From the NCBI RefSeq assembly GCF_002646595.1, contig NZ_PDUD01000064.1:1-42533 (forward strand): DNA of 42,533 nucleotides, given 5' to 3'. Below are positions 23,452 to 32,083 of the stretch, in pieces; the stretch's first letter is position 1, and each line of letters opens with the position of its first letter. Position numbers and translations under genes: made by a program. Under the pieces are notes generated by a model. The model was not told the DNA's origin. It searched no databases and was given only the letters and a program-made list of their open reading frames with translations. The DNA comes from Flavilitoribacter nigricans DSM 23189 = NBRC 102662 (GTDB taxonomy: Bacteria; Bacteroidota; Bacteroidia; Chitinophagales; Saprospiraceae).

Positions 23452-24528
23452 TCAGGAACTTTCGGGCAGGCTGCCGGCGTTCGCTTCTTCCTGTGGCTGC
23501 TCGCGTTTGACCAGCACATTGGCGTGCATATCTGTATAATTGAACCGGTTGCGAACCACATCTATAGCCAGGAACAAGGCCCGGCGGAAAGATGAAGGAT
23601 CGGCGGTGTTTTTTCCGGCGATATCGTATCCGGTGCCGTGATCGGGAGAAGTGCGTACCTTCCCTAATCCGGCCGTGAAATTGATGCCCTCTCCGAAAGA
23701 AAGCAGCTTGAAGGGCACCAGCCCCTGGTCGTGGTACATCGCCAGAATGGCATCGTACTTGACGTATTGTTTGGAGCCAAAGAAACCGTCAGCGGGGAAC
23801 GGACCGGAGATTAGCATACCCTTTTTCTTGCATTCCACGATGGCCGGGCGGATCTTCTTCTCTTCATCGTCGCCGATGACACCATTGTCGCTGGCGTGGG
23901 GATTGAGCCCCAGTACGGCGATCGTCGGCCGCTCGATCCCAAAGTCCATCTGCAGACTTTCGTGCATGATCTTCAGCTTCCGTATAATGAGGTCTTTGTT
24001 CAGCAGGGCCGACACCTGCTCCAGCGGGATATGATTGGTCACCAGCCCGATGCGCAGGGATTCGTTTACCATGAACATCAGGTTTTCCTTTCCCTCCAGC
24101 ATGTAGGTAAGAAACTCCGTGTGCCCGGTAAATTTGAAATCCGCCATCTTCATCGCCTCCTTATTGATCGGTGCGGTAATGAGCGCATCCACCAGACCTG
24201 CTTTGAGGTCCTTGGTGGCGGTATCCAGTGAGCGCAGGGCGTATTCGCCACCTTCTTTGGTCGCCTTGCCGAGCGTGATATTGACGTTCTCCTGCCAGCA
24301 GTTCACGATGTTGATCTTACCCTCCTGGGCCTGATCGGCGGCGCGGATGCTGTGAAAATGAAAATCGTCGTCAACAATATTTTTATGGTAGGAAATGACT
24401 TTGCTGGATCCGTAGATCACCGGAGTGCAATAATTTAAAAGTTGTGTTGCTCCCAGTGTTTTAATAATCACCTCTAATCCGACCCCATTTATATCTCCAA
24501 TACTAATGCCTACTTTAACTTTCTCCAT
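23452..24528 (-). CDS. pdxA: 4-hydroxythreonine-4-phosphate dehydrogenase
   Basis: NAD-dependent dehydrogenase of the deoxyxylulose-5-phosphate-dependent vitamin B6 route; its product condenses in the PdxJ reaction to give pyridoxine 5'-phosphate. 358 residues. The three metal-binding His fall at 166 (VTNHIPL), 211 (GLNPHAS) and 266 (AMYHDQGL), the same numbers as in the E. coli enzyme; TAPINKEA and FTGHTEFL form the substrate pocket, and RTSPDHGTGYDIAGK closes it. ATG at 24528 is right for the MEKVKVGISIGDING start. A C-terminal extra (REQPQEEANAGSLPESS) is not conserved. It is preceded by a roughly 190-base leader with three copies of one motif in opposing orientations. Confidence 0.96.
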   Translation of the reverse strand: MEKVKVGISIGDINGVGLEVIIKTLGATQLLNYCTPVIYGSSKVISYHKNIVDDDFHFHSIRAADQAQEGKINIVNCWQENVNITLGKATKEGGEYALRSLDTATKDLKAGLVDALITAPINKEAMKMADFKFTGHTEFLTYMLEGKENLMFMVNESLRIGLVTNHIPLEQVSALLNKDLIIRKLKIMHESLQMDFGIERPTIAVLGLNPHASDNGVIGDDEEKKIRPAIVECKKKGMLISGPFPADGFFGSKQYVKYDAILAMYHDQGLVPFKLLSFGEGINFTAGLGKVRTSPDHGTGYDIAGKNTADPSSFRRALFLAIDVVRNRFNYTDMHANVLVKREQPQEEANAGSLPESS

Positions 24529-24586
24529 ACTGAGTTTATGTTTTTAAAAACAAGAGCTGGCGTCTCGAAGACCTGCGGGCGGTAAT

Positions 24587-24688
24587 GACCGTTTTTTTAC
24601 CCGGAGGCTTTGCGCTTTTCTAAAACGGTCAGATTGCGGCCTGTGGTGCAATCCCGCTGCTCATTCTTACTTCGCCGCGGACCGTTTT
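24587..24688 (-). promoter_or_regulatory. pdxA leader with mutually exclusive inverted repeats
   Basis: GACCGTTTT occurs at 24587-24595 and 24680-24688, and its reverse complement AAAACGGTC at 24622-24630 lies between them. The middle copy can pair with either outer one, not both. A separate 6-bp hairpin GATTGC/GCAATC sits at 24632-24653. With the minus-strand -7 box at 24726-24733, the whole element is inside the pdxA transcript. A regulatory switch is inference; no known riboswitch is recognised. Confidence 0.35.
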
Positions 24689-24725
24689 GTGATCAGCATT
24701 CTTCCAGCCTCATGTTGAAAGAAAG

Positions 24726-24733
24726 CAAAAATA
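24726..24733 (-). promoter_or_regulatory. Bacteroidota -7 box, probable pdxA promoter
   Basis: The minus strand reads TATTTTTG, a perfect TAnnTTTG. It lies about 200 bases upstream of the pdxA ATG and back to back with the rsmA promoter; no clear -33 element. Confidence 0.45.
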
Positions 24734-24763
24734 AGGAATATTAATCATTCTCTGCCTTTTGCG

Positions 24764-24771
24764 TACCTTTG
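24764..24771 (+). promoter_or_regulatory. Bacteroidota -7 box of rsmA
   Basis: TACCTTTG, a perfect TAnnTTTG. Transcription should begin near 24778, after the first TTG of the open frame (24759) and before the TTG at 24792, so it decides the start codon of rsmA. Confidence 0.65.
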
Positions 24772-24791
24772 TCCGCCAATTCCCTACTATA

Positions 24792-25559
24792 TTGAAAGCA
24801 AAGAAGTCATACGGTCAACATTTTTTGAACAACGAGCATCTCGCCGAGCGCATCGCTCAGCTATTGCGACCGGAATTAGCTTACCAGCGGGTCCTCGAAG
24901 TCGGGCCGGGAAAAGGCATGCTCACCAAGTATCTCCTGGATCAGGATTTTCGGCTTACCGTCGTAGAAGCGGACCGGGACATGGTCAATTATCTGCAGCG
25001 GCATTATCCGGCGCTGAAAGAGGACATTATCAGCGCGGATTTCCTAAAAGTACCGCTCGATCGCCTTTTTACGGAACCTTTTGCCCTGATTGGGAATTTT
25101 CCCTATAACATTTCTTCTCAGATCCTCTTCAAAATGCTGGAATACCGGCACCTGATCCCGGAAATGGTCGGTATGTTCCAGCTGGAAGTTGCCGAACGCA
25201 TCATCGCGCCCCCGGGTAACAAGGTGTACGGCGTGATCAGCGTATTGGTGCAGGCGTATTACGAGGGAGAGATGTGTATTGAAGTGGACAGAAGGAATTT
25301 TACACCGCCACCCAAGGTGCAGTCCGGCGTGATCCGGCTTACCCGGAAAGCGGAAACGGAGATCGGGTGCGACGAAAAACTGTTTCGCCGCGTAGTGAAG
25401 CAGGCTTTCAGCCAGCGGCGCAAGATGCTGCGGAACACGATGAAATCCATCCTTACGGACCAGGAATTGCTCGCCGATAGTTTTTTTAACCAGCGACCGG
25501 AAAAACTTTCGGTGGCGGATTTTGTACAAATAACAAAGTGGATCGAAGAACGCCGGTAA
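24792..25559 (+). CDS. rsmA: 16S rRNA dimethyladenosine transferase (KsgA)
   Basis: Dimethylates two adjacent adenines in the 3'-terminal helix of 16S rRNA, a late checkpoint of 30S assembly. Started at TTG 24792 the protein is 255 residues and begins MKAKKSYGQHFLNN, the family N-terminus; the open frame reaches back to 24759 but the promoter lies inside that extension. SAM motif I is VLEVGPGKGMLTKYL, the acidic loop VVEADRDMV, and motif IV is GNFPYNISSQILF, the adenine-specific N-x-P-Y type. The C-terminal domain contains RNFTPPPKVQSGVIRL and AFSQRRKMLRNTMK. yqeY follows after 70 bases, probably in the same transcript. Confidence 0.95.
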   Translation: MKAKKSYGQHFLNNEHLAERIAQLLRPELAYQRVLEVGPGKGMLTKYLLDQDFRLTVVEADRDMVNYLQRHYPALKEDIISADFLKVPLDRLFTEPFALIGNFPYNISSQILFKMLEYRHLIPEMVGMFQLEVAERIIAPPGNKVYGVISVLVQAYYEGEMCIEVDRRNFTPPPKVQSGVIRLTRKAETEIGCDEKLFRRVVKQAFSQRRKMLRNTMKSILTDQELLADSFFNQRPEKLSVADFVQITKWIEERR

Positions 25560-25629
25560 CCTGAGGGTTAATCGCCGGGATGCACGATTGAAGTAAAACA
25601 TTGAAAATAGTATCATAAAATCAATTATC

Positions 25630-26076
25630 ATGACACTCGAAGAAAGGATCAAACCCGACCTGGTAGCTGCAATGAAAGCCAAAGACCAGGCAAGTTTGCG
25701 GGGAATTCGAGCTATTAAGGCAGCTATTTTATTAGCTAAGACAGATGGCTCCGGAAGGGCAATCACTCCGGAAGTTGAAATTAAAATGTTGCAAAAGCTG
25801 ATTAAGCAAAGAAAAGACTCGCTGGAGATCTACGAAAAGCAGGACCGTGGGGACCTGGCCGTTACCGAACGGGAAGAGATCGAAGTGATTGAAAGATATC
25901 TGCCCGAGCAGGTCAGCCAGGAAGAGCTGGAAAAAGTGATCAAAGACATCATCGAGAAGACCGGTGCTTCCTCTATGAAGGATATGGGCAAAGTGATGGG
26001 AATGGCCAATAAGCAACTGGCCGGCCGTGCCGACGGTAAGACCATCTCCGCTGTAGTAAAGCAATTGTTGAATTAG
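25630..26076 (+). CDS. GatB/YqeY domain protein
   Basis: 148-residue YqeY-family protein, related to the tail domain of the GatB subunit of tRNA-dependent amidotransferases and often found near core translation genes; its own reaction is not established. Visible: the N-terminal helical domain (MTLEERIKPDLVAAMKAKD, LRGIRAIKAAILL), the central IKQRKDSLEIYEKQDRGDLA segment, and the C-terminal YqeY helices (EIEVIERYLPEQVSQEELEK, MKDMGKVMGMANKQLAGRAD). Length is standard. It follows rsmA by 70 bases. Confidence 0.93.
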   Translation: MTLEERIKPDLVAAMKAKDQASLRGIRAIKAAILLAKTDGSGRAITPEVEIKMLQKLIKQRKDSLEIYEKQDRGDLAVTEREEIEVIERYLPEQVSQEELEKVIKDIIEKTGASSMKDMGKVMGMANKQLAGRADGKTISAVVKQLLN

Positions 26077-26082
26077 TGAGGG

Positions 26083-26126
26083 TTCCGGTACCGGGTGCCC
26101 GGTACGAGACACCCGGTGCAGGTACC
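26083..26126 (+). other. GC-rich inverted repeat between yqeY and the aldehyde dehydrogenase gene
   Basis: ACCGGGTG (26090-26097) pairs with CACCCGGT (26110-26117) and lies between two GGTACC sites (26087-26092 and 26121-26126). No T run follows, so it is not a typical terminator; it may stabilise the yqeY transcript end. Confidence 0.4.
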
Positions 26127-26163
26127 CTGCAAATTTTCCTAACCACAATAACTAAGAACCAAT

Positions 26164-27690
26164 ATGGATAAGCGTTTCCTAAAACAATTAGGATTGCGAA
26201 AACACAATGCCGGTACGATGACCGGCCTGGAATCAACCAATTCCAGTAAGTATATCAAATCATTCTCTCCGGTAGACGGAGAGCTGATCGGGAGCGTCAG
26301 TAAAACGACCCGTGAAGAATACGATGCGGTGATCGCCGCGGCCCAGGAGGCTTTCAAGACCTGGCGACTGCTGCCCGCACCGAAACGCGGAGAGATCATC
26401 CGCCAGTACGGAGAAGAGTTGCGCCGGATGAAGGACCCGCTGGGCCGACTGGTATCCTATGAAATGGGCAAAAGCCTGCAGGAAGGCTGGGGTGAAGTAC
26501 AGGAGATGATCGATATCTGCGACTTCGCCGTGGGACTTTCCCGCCAGTTGTACGGCCTGAGCATGCATTCCGAACGTCCCGGACACCGCATGTACGAGCA
26601 ATGGCATCCGCTGGGCATCGTCGGGGTGATCTCGGCTTTCAACTTCCCGGTTGCCGTATGGTCCTGGAATGCAATGATCGCCCTGGTCTGCGGCGATGTG
26701 GTCGTTTGGAAACCTTCCGAAAAAGCGCCGATGTGCGGAGTGGCCTGCCAGCAACTGTTCCAGAAAGTACTGCAGGAAAATGAAGTGCCGGAAGGCGTGT
26801 GTTCCCTGATCAACGGGGACTATAAAGTCGGGGAATTCCTGACGAAAGACGAACGGGTTGCCCTGGTATCGGCTACGGGTAGTATCCGCATGGGTAAGAT
26901 CGTAGCGGCTACGGTCGGTGCCCGTCTGGGCAAGACCCTACTGGAACTGGGCGGCAACAACGCCATCATCGTGACTCCGAATGCAGACCTGGATATCGTA
27001 CTGACGGGCGCTCTGTTCGGAGCGGTAGGTACGGCCGGTCAGCGTTGTACATCTACCCGCCGGCTGATCGTACACGAGAGCATTTACGATGAAGTCAAAC
27101 AGAAATTAGCGAAAGCTTATCCGCAATTGCGTATCGGAGATCCGCTGGATGAGAACAACCACGTCGGTCCCCTGATCGATACCCAGGCGGTAGATCAGTA
27201 CCTGTCGGCCATCGAGGCCGTTGAGCGGGAAGGCGGTAACTTCCTGGTGGAAGGTGGTCGTCTTGAAGGGGATGCCTACAGCAGCGGTTGCTACGTCAAA
27301 CCCTGTATTGCGGAAGTGGAGCACGACTTTGAGATCGTTCACCACGAGACTTTCGCGCCGATCCTGTATCTGATCAAGTATTCCGACCTGAGTGAGGCGC
27401 TGGCTTACAATAATGAAGTACCGCAGGGCCTTTCTTCGGCAATTATGACCAATAATCTGCGGGAAGCCGAACTCTTCCTGTCTGCTGCAGGTTCTGATTG
27501 CGGTATTGCTAACGTGAACATCGGTACCAGTGGTGCTGAGATCGGAGGTGCTTTCGGTGGCGAAAAAGAAACCGGAGGTGGTCGGGAAAGCGGTTCCGAT
27601 GCCTGGAAAGCGTATATGCGCCGGCAGACCAATACCATTAATTATAGCGAAACGCTACCCCTGGCACAGGGCATAAAATTTGATCTTTAA
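26164..27690 (+). CDS. ALDH7-type aldehyde dehydrogenase (alpha-aminoadipic semialdehyde / piperideine-6-carboxylate dehydrogenase family)
   Basis: NAD-dependent aldehyde dehydrogenase, 508 residues. Catalytic pair Glu261 (LLELGGNNAI) and Cys295 (AGQRCTSTRR); cofactor residues in GVISAFNFPVAVWSWN and VVVWKPSEKAP. The ELGGNN form, together with NIGTSGAEIGGAFGGEKETGGGRESGSDAW, is the signature of ALDH7 (antiquitin, AmaB/Pcd), which oxidises alpha-aminoadipic semialdehyde in lysine breakdown. That substrate is inferred from family resemblance; other lysine genes are not adjacent, although the class III aminotransferase at 30896 might feed such a route. ATG at 26164 is clear. A hairpin follows at 27711-27741. 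Confidence 0.93.
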   Translation: MDKRFLKQLGLRKHNAGTMTGLESTNSSKYIKSFSPVDGELIGSVSKTTREEYDAVIAAAQEAFKTWRLLPAPKRGEIIRQYGEELRRMKDPLGRLVSYEMGKSLQEGWGEVQEMIDICDFAVGLSRQLYGLSMHSERPGHRMYEQWHPLGIVGVISAFNFPVAVWSWNAMIALVCGDVVVWKPSEKAPMCGVACQQLFQKVLQENEVPEGVCSLINGDYKVGEFLTKDERVALVSATGSIRMGKIVAATVGARLGKTLLELGGNNAIIVTPNADLDIVLTGALFGAVGTAGQRCTSTRRLIVHESIYDEVKQKLAKAYPQLRIGDPLDENNHVGPLIDTQAVDQYLSAIEAVEREGGNFLVEGGRLEGDAYSSGCYVKPCIAEVEHDFEIVHHETFAPILYLIKYSDLSEALAYNNEVPQGLSSAIMTNNLREAELFLSAAGSDCGIANVNIGTSGAEIGGAFGGEKETGGGRESGSDAWKAYMRRQTNTINYSETLPLAQGIKFDL

Positions 27691-27710
27691 GATCGAAGAC
27701 TGATCGCGGA

Positions 27711-27741
27711 GCATCCCGGGTTTTTTGAAGAACCCGGGATG
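27711..27741 (+). terminator. Hairpin after the aldehyde dehydrogenase gene
   Basis: CATCCCGGGTT (27712-27722) pairs perfectly with AACCCGGGATG (27731-27741) around an 8-base loop, 20 bases after the stop codon. No T run follows, so termination is likely but not assured. Confidence 0.6.
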
Positions 27742-27857
27742 TGTCCGTCAAGCTGTGCCGGGTACTGACAGACACCTACAACGAATATATTTCCGTGCAA
27801 AAACATCGTCTTTAAACGATTGCGAAGTATATTCGTCCAAAACTACCTTGTTATCAT

Positions 27858-28928
27858 ATGGGCTTATTAATCCTTTTCTTCCTTCTTTCCATATTCTTTT
27901 CTTTTCTCTGTTCGGTTCTGGAAGCCGTTTTGTTAAGTGTGACTCCCTCCTACGTGCAGGTCAAACTGCAGGAAGGTTCCGTTACCGGTAAACTGCTCGC
28001 GGAGTACAAAGAGGATATTGATAAGCCCCTTTCCGCCATCCTGACGCTCAACACCATTGCCCACACCGTAGGTGCTATTGGGGTAGGTGCCCAGGCCGGG
28101 GCTATGTTCGAAGGGGACGCTATACCGCTCTTCGGAGATGTGTCCATTAGCTACGAATCCGTGATCGCTTCCCTGATGACGCTGGCCATTCTGGTACTTT
28201 CCGAGATCATCCCGAAGACCATCGGCGCAAACTACTGGCAGAGCCTGGCTCCGTTCACGGTAAAGACCCTGAAAGTGCTGTTGTGGATCCTGAGACCTTT
28301 TGTTTGGATCAGCCAGTTGATCACCAAAACCCTGAAGAAAGACAAGGACCGCAGTGTACTGAGCCGCGCAGATTTCACGGCCATGACCAAAGTGGGCGAG
28401 GAAAGCGGAGCGCTCGAGGAACACGAGTCCAAGATTATCAAGAACCTGCTGGAGTTTGAAAAACTGAGCGTTCGCGATATCATGACCCCGAAAACGGTAC
28501 TCATCATGGGCCGGGAAACGGAGTTGCTTAAGGATTACTACAACGAAAATACGCCGATACGTTTTTCCCGCATTCCCATATTCCGGGAAAACCGGGACGA
28601 TGTGACCGGTATTATGCTGAAGGACGATCTGCTGCAAAAGCTTGTCGAAGCGAAAGGAGATACCCCGCTGAAGGATATCAAAAGGGAAGTTTCCTTCGTG
28701 CAGGACGATATGCCGTTACCGGCGCTGTTTGATCATTTCACCACCAAGCGGGATCACCTGTCCATGGTAGTAGACAATTACGGGAGTGTAGTTGGCCTGG
28801 TAACGATGGAAGATCTTTTTGAAACACTGCTCGGTCAGGAGATCATGGATGAGATGGACGAAGTGGCCGATCTGCAAAAACTGGCCCGCCGCAAGTGGGA
28901 AGAAAGGTTTAAAAAGAAAGGAGAATAA
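27858..28928 (+). CDS. CNNM/hemolysin-family protein (DUF21 + CBS domains)
   Basis: 356-residue inner-membrane protein. The DUF21 (CNNM) membrane domain covers about 1-180, with hydrophobic segments at 1-25, in the 65-80 region (LTLNTIAHTVGAIGVGAQAG), 105-125 (VIASLMTLAILVLSEIIPKT) and 130-155. A CBS pair follows (about 200-330: VRDIMTPKTVLIMG and DHLSMVVDNYGSVVGLVTMED). The C-terminal CorC/HlyC transporter-associated domain of longer relatives is absent. Members are linked to magnesium or cobalt export, with CBS domains binding adenine nucleotides; the ion here is not known. A -7-like TATATTCG lies at 27828-27835, and the start ATG follows a 23-base leader. Confidence 0.91.
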   Translation: MGLLILFFLLSIFFSFLCSVLEAVLLSVTPSYVQVKLQEGSVTGKLLAEYKEDIDKPLSAILTLNTIAHTVGAIGVGAQAGAMFEGDAIPLFGDVSISYESVIASLMTLAILVLSEIIPKTIGANYWQSLAPFTVKTLKVLLWILRPFVWISQLITKTLKKDKDRSVLSRADFTAMTKVGEESGALEEHESKIIKNLLEFEKLSVRDIMTPKTVLIMGRETELLKDYYNENTPIRFSRIPIFRENRDDVTGIMLKDDLLQKLVEAKGDTPLKDIKREVSFVQDDMPLPALFDHFTTKRDHLSMVVDNYGSVVGLVTMEDLFETLLGQEIMDEMDEVADLQKLARRKWEERFKKKGE

Positions 28929-28937
28929 TAAGATTAA

Positions 28938-28981
28938 GCCCGGTATTGGACACCCGCCGAAACGAATACCCCATACCGGGC
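28938..28981. terminator. Inverted repeat between the convergent CNNM and SulP genes
   Basis: GCCCGGTAT (28938-28946) and ATACCGGGC (28973-28981) are perfect 9-bp arms with a 26-base loop, set between two convergent stop codons (28928 and 29003). A bidirectional terminator is plausible. Confidence 0.5.
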
Positions 28982-29002
28982 CTACCAAAAAACTGCCGAA
29001 TA

Positions 29003-30775
29003 TTATATCTCTCTAAAATCGGCCTTGCTCAGATCCACTTTGGGATCGGAAGGAGCCATTGGAGGCAGTTTCCCGTCGTTATCGCGTAAATGCTGACGCA
29101 GCCATTTAGCCGCCGTTTTATATTTTTCAAAATTATACGATTCCGGTACCAGTCCGGGGACCAGATTGATCCGTCGGAACATGTCTTCCGGCTGGCCGTG
29201 CAGTCCGGTAAATAATACGGTGATGCCCTGGGACTGCAGGTCCTGGATCGCTTCCTCCATGGCGTATAATCCGGACTGATCCACGTAGGGTACCCGACTC
29301 ATCCGGATGATCACCACCTGGATCTCCGGCAAGGCCTTGACCATTTCGCTGAAGCGGGAGGAGAATCCGAAGAATAAAGGCCCGTCCAGGTGTTTGATGT
29401 AAACCAGATTACCGATGCGGTCGATAATATCTCCTTCGTCTTCCCAGGAGATCTCCCGGGCAAAATCGCGCAGAGGAGTAGATTCGGCTTTCTTGCCGAT
29501 GACATCGGAAATATTTTTCATGAACAGGATCGCGGCCAGTACCATTCCGATAGCCACTGCTTCAAGCAGGCCGATAAAGACGGTAAGCAGCAGCACAACC
29601 ACCATCACTACCGCGTCGGCGCGCGGGATAGTCCGCAGATGCCGGAAGCCTTTGTAATCGATAATGCTGATGCCCACGGTGATGAGGATACCCGCCAGTA
29701 CCGCATTGGGAATGATGCCGACCAGAGAGCCGAGTCCCAATAATACGAAGAGGAGTAATGCGCCGGCAACCACGCCGGAGATCTTGGTGCGTCCGCCGGA
29801 ATTTACGTTGATCACGGTCCGCATGGTTGCGCCCGCACCGGGTAGGCCGCCGATCAGGGCCGAGCCCATATTACCAATGCCCTGTCCGATCAGTTCCTGA
29901 TTACTATCGTGCTTGGTTTTAGTGATGTTGTCGGCAACTACGGAGGTCAGCAGGGAGTCAATAGCGCCCAGAGCCGCCAGGGTGAAACCGAATTCCACCA
30001 TCCAGAGCAGGTGTCCGAAATCAGCAAATACACTGAAGAAACCCAGATGGAGCGTAGGCAGGCCGGTAGGAACACCACCTTCGGTACTATCGTTGATCAC
30101 ACTGACCTGACCGTTGGTGAACAGGAAGAAAGCTATTCCGGAAATCAGGATGAGGGCCACCAGCGAACTGGGTACCGCCCGGGTTATTTTCGGGAACAGA
30201 TAGATAATGCCGATCGTAGCCCCGGCCAGCAGCACGGAATACCAGTTGAGTATCTCGGGGACCTGGCCCAGACTGGTTACCGTTCCGATCGACCCGCCGG
30301 TTGGTGCCGGTGCCCCGAAGAACGGGAAGATCTGGCTGATGATGATAATGACTCCGATACCGCTCATAAAGCCGGAAACGACCGGATAGGGGATGTATCG
30401 GATGTAACGGCCGAGGCCAAAGACCCCCATCAGCATTTCCAGAATACCGGCCAGAAAAAAGGTGCCGATAATGATCGGAAATGCCGTAGTTAAGTCTCCG
30501 GCGTAATTGATCGCTTCCAGGATCACCACGGCGGAGACCACCGTCATTGGAGCAGTCGGGCCACTGATCTGAGTGGCCGTACCACCGAAGAGGGCGGCCA
30601 GAATACCGATGGCAATCGCACCGTACAGGCCGGCGATAGCACCGAGTTCGGTCTGTTCACCGAAGGCTAGTGCCAGGGGCAGGGCAACGATACCGGCGGT
30701 AATACCACCAAAAAGGTCGCCACGAAAATGGGAAAAGTCGAATTTGAAAAAGTTTCGAAGGGCATTCATAGGCAT
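29003..30775 (-). CDS. SulP-family inorganic anion transporter with STAS domain
   Basis: About 590 residues. The membrane part holds the SulP core: GDLFGGITAGIVALPLALAFG near the start, GGTATQISGPTAPMTVVSAV, a conserved LIGQGIGNMGSALIGGLPGAGATMRT segment, and many hydrophobic spans. The STAS domain is C-terminal (about 470-580: NLVYIKHLDGPLFFGF, VVIIRMSRVPYVDQSGLYAM), the cytosolic regulatory module. These proteins carry sulfate, bicarbonate or similar anions; which one is not evident. The open frame extends back to TTG 30850, but a perfect -7 box lies there, so I take the ATG at 30775; the ATG at 30769 is also possible. It stands with the aminotransferase gene on the minus strand, but both seem to have their own promoters. 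Confidence 0.93.
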   Translation of the reverse strand: MPMNALRNFFKFDFSHFRGDLFGGITAGIVALPLALAFGEQTELGAIAGLYGAIAIGILAALFGGTATQISGPTAPMTVVSAVVILEAINYAGDLTTAFPIIIGTFFLAGILEMLMGVFGLGRYIRYIPYPVVSGFMSGIGVIIIISQIFPFFGAPAPTGGSIGTVTSLGQVPEILNWYSVLLAGATIGIIYLFPKITRAVPSSLVALILISGIAFFLFTNGQVSVINDSTEGGVPTGLPTLHLGFFSVFADFGHLLWMVEFGFTLAALGAIDSLLTSVVADNITKTKHDSNQELIGQGIGNMGSALIGGLPGAGATMRTVINVNSGGRTKISGVVAGALLLFVLLGLGSLVGIIPNAVLAGILITVGISIIDYKGFRHLRTIPRADAVVMVVVLLLTVFIGLLEAVAIGMVLAAILFMKNISDVIGKKAESTPLRDFAREISWEDEGDIIDRIGNLVYIKHLDGPLFFGFSSRFSEMVKALPEIQVVIIRMSRVPYVDQSGLYAMEEAIQDLQSQGITVLFTGLHGQPEDMFRRINLVPGLVPESYNFEKYKTAAKWLRQHLRDNDGKLPPMAPSDPKVDLSKADFREI

Positions 30776-30847
30776 ATTGGTATGAAAGCGTTGAGAAATG
30801 AAAAGTATGGTTGTAGATTTAGATAGTTTTACTATTACCTTTATAAA

Positions 30848-30855
30848 CAAATTTA
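30848..30855 (-). promoter_or_regulatory. Bacteroidota -7 box of the SulP gene
   Basis: The minus strand reads TAAATTTG, a perfect TAnnTTTG, about 70 bases upstream of the chosen start. It overlaps the TTG that would open the longest frame, ruling that start out. Confidence 0.5.
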
Positions 30856-30895
30856 TTAAAAATTTGCTTAAAACTACTTACGCTTATCGTAAATC

Positions 30896-32083
30896 TTACT
30901 TTTGACGCTCAATGCCATCAATAATTATGCGACAGGCCTCTTTTACCTGATTTTCATTTATGATCAAAGGCGGCGCAATGCGGAGGGAGTGGCTGTTAAA
31001 CAGGAACCAGTCCGTCACCAGTCCGTTCGCCAGACAGTGCCTGATCACGCCCTGTACGAAATCAAAATCCGGTAGTTCCACGGCCATCCAGAGCCCGGCG
31101 GATCGCTTGTCCACGATCTTCGGATGATCCAGTAATTCCCGGAATAGTTGTTCCTTGGCTTTTACCTGATCGATCAGGTCCGTAGACAATAAAGTCTGGA
31201 GGGTTGCCAGGGCCGCGGCGCAACTGACCGGATGGCCGCCGAATGTCGTGATGTGCCCTAGAATGGGATTGTGGGAAAGTACCTGCATCAACTCCCGGCT
31301 GGCCACAAATGCACCGATGGGCATGCCGCCTCCCATGCCTTTGGCCAGGAGTAGTATATCCGGTACGATGCCGTATTGCTGGAACGCCCAGAGGGTTCCG
31401 GTACGTCCGTAACCGGCCTGGATCTCGTCCAGGATCAACAATGCTCCGACGTCTTCACAACGCTCCTTCAGGCGAAGCAGGTAGGTATCGGTTGGGCGCC
31501 GGATCCCCCACTCGGCCTGTACGGTTTCGACGATTACCGCCGCTGTGTGCCGGTCGATCTTATCCAGATCTTCTTCTTCGTTAAATTCGATGTGTTCGAT
31601 GCCGGGCAGGAGCGGATGATAGGCCTGGGTAAAATCAGTCGGCCACATCAGACTGGCCGCTCCCTGACTGCTTCCGTGGTAAGCATATCTGGCGGCAACG
31701 ATCTTCGGCCGTCCGGTATAGCGTTTGGCCAGCTTCATGGCTCCTTCGGTGGCTTCCGTTCCGGAATTGACGAAATAAACGCTGTCGAGCGGTTCCGGCA
31801 GATGCTCCGCCATGAGCTGGGCCAGCTGGATCTGAGGAGCAAGCACGAATTCACCGTAAACGATGGTATGGAGGTATTTGTCCAGTTGATCCTTAGCCGC
31901 CTGCACCACGGCCGGATGGCGATGCCCCAGGCTGCTGACGCCGATCCCGGCGATCAGATCGAGATAGGCCTTGCCCTCCGGGTCGTAGAGATACATGCCT
32001 TCGGCACTGGTAATTTCCAGCATGAGCGGGGTTTCACTGGTCTGGGCAACGTGTTGTAGAAATAATTGTCTGAGATTCGACAT
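30896..32083 (-). CDS. Class III PLP aminotransferase (acetylornithine/ornithine/4-aminobutyrate-like)
   Basis: 395-residue fold-type I aminotransferase. PLP lysine is Lys248 in LLLAKGMGGGMPIGAF; the cofactor-binding DE pair is Asp219-Glu220 (LLILDEIQAGYGRTGT); YFVNSGTEATEGAMKLAKRY and RYAYHGSSQGA are the family phosphate- and ring-contact blocks; FGGHPVSCAAALATL is near the C-terminal part. Length fits ArgD/OAT-type enzymes. Which omega-amino acid it uses is unclear; it could be N-acetylornithine, ornithine, lysine or 4-aminobutyrate, and no arginine genes lie beside it. ATG at 32083 gives the N-terminus MSNLRQLFLQ. No known promoter box is seen upstream. Confidence 0.93.
   Translation of the reverse strand: MSNLRQLFLQHVAQTSETPLMLEITSAEGMYLYDPEGKAYLDLIAGIGVSSLGHRHPAVVQAAKDQLDKYLHTIVYGEFVLAPQIQLAQLMAEHLPEPLDSVYFVNSGTEATEGAMKLAKRYTGRPKIVAARYAYHGSSQGAASLMWPTDFTQAYHPLLPGIEHIEFNEEEDLDKIDRHTAAVIVETVQAEWGIRRPTDTYLLRLKERCEDVGALLILDEIQAGYGRTGTLWAFQQYGIVPDILLLAKGMGGGMPIGAFVASRELMQVLSHNPILGHITTFGGHPVSCAAALATLQTLLSTDLIDQVKAKEQLFRELLDHPKIVDKRSAGLWMAVELPDFDFVQGVIRHCLANGLVTDWFLFNSHSLRIAPPLIINENQVKEACRIIIDGIERQK

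Noticed and set aside
25044-25766. 240-codon minus frame over rsmA and yqeY
   Set aside because: Crosses two well-supported genes on the other strand and shows no motif.
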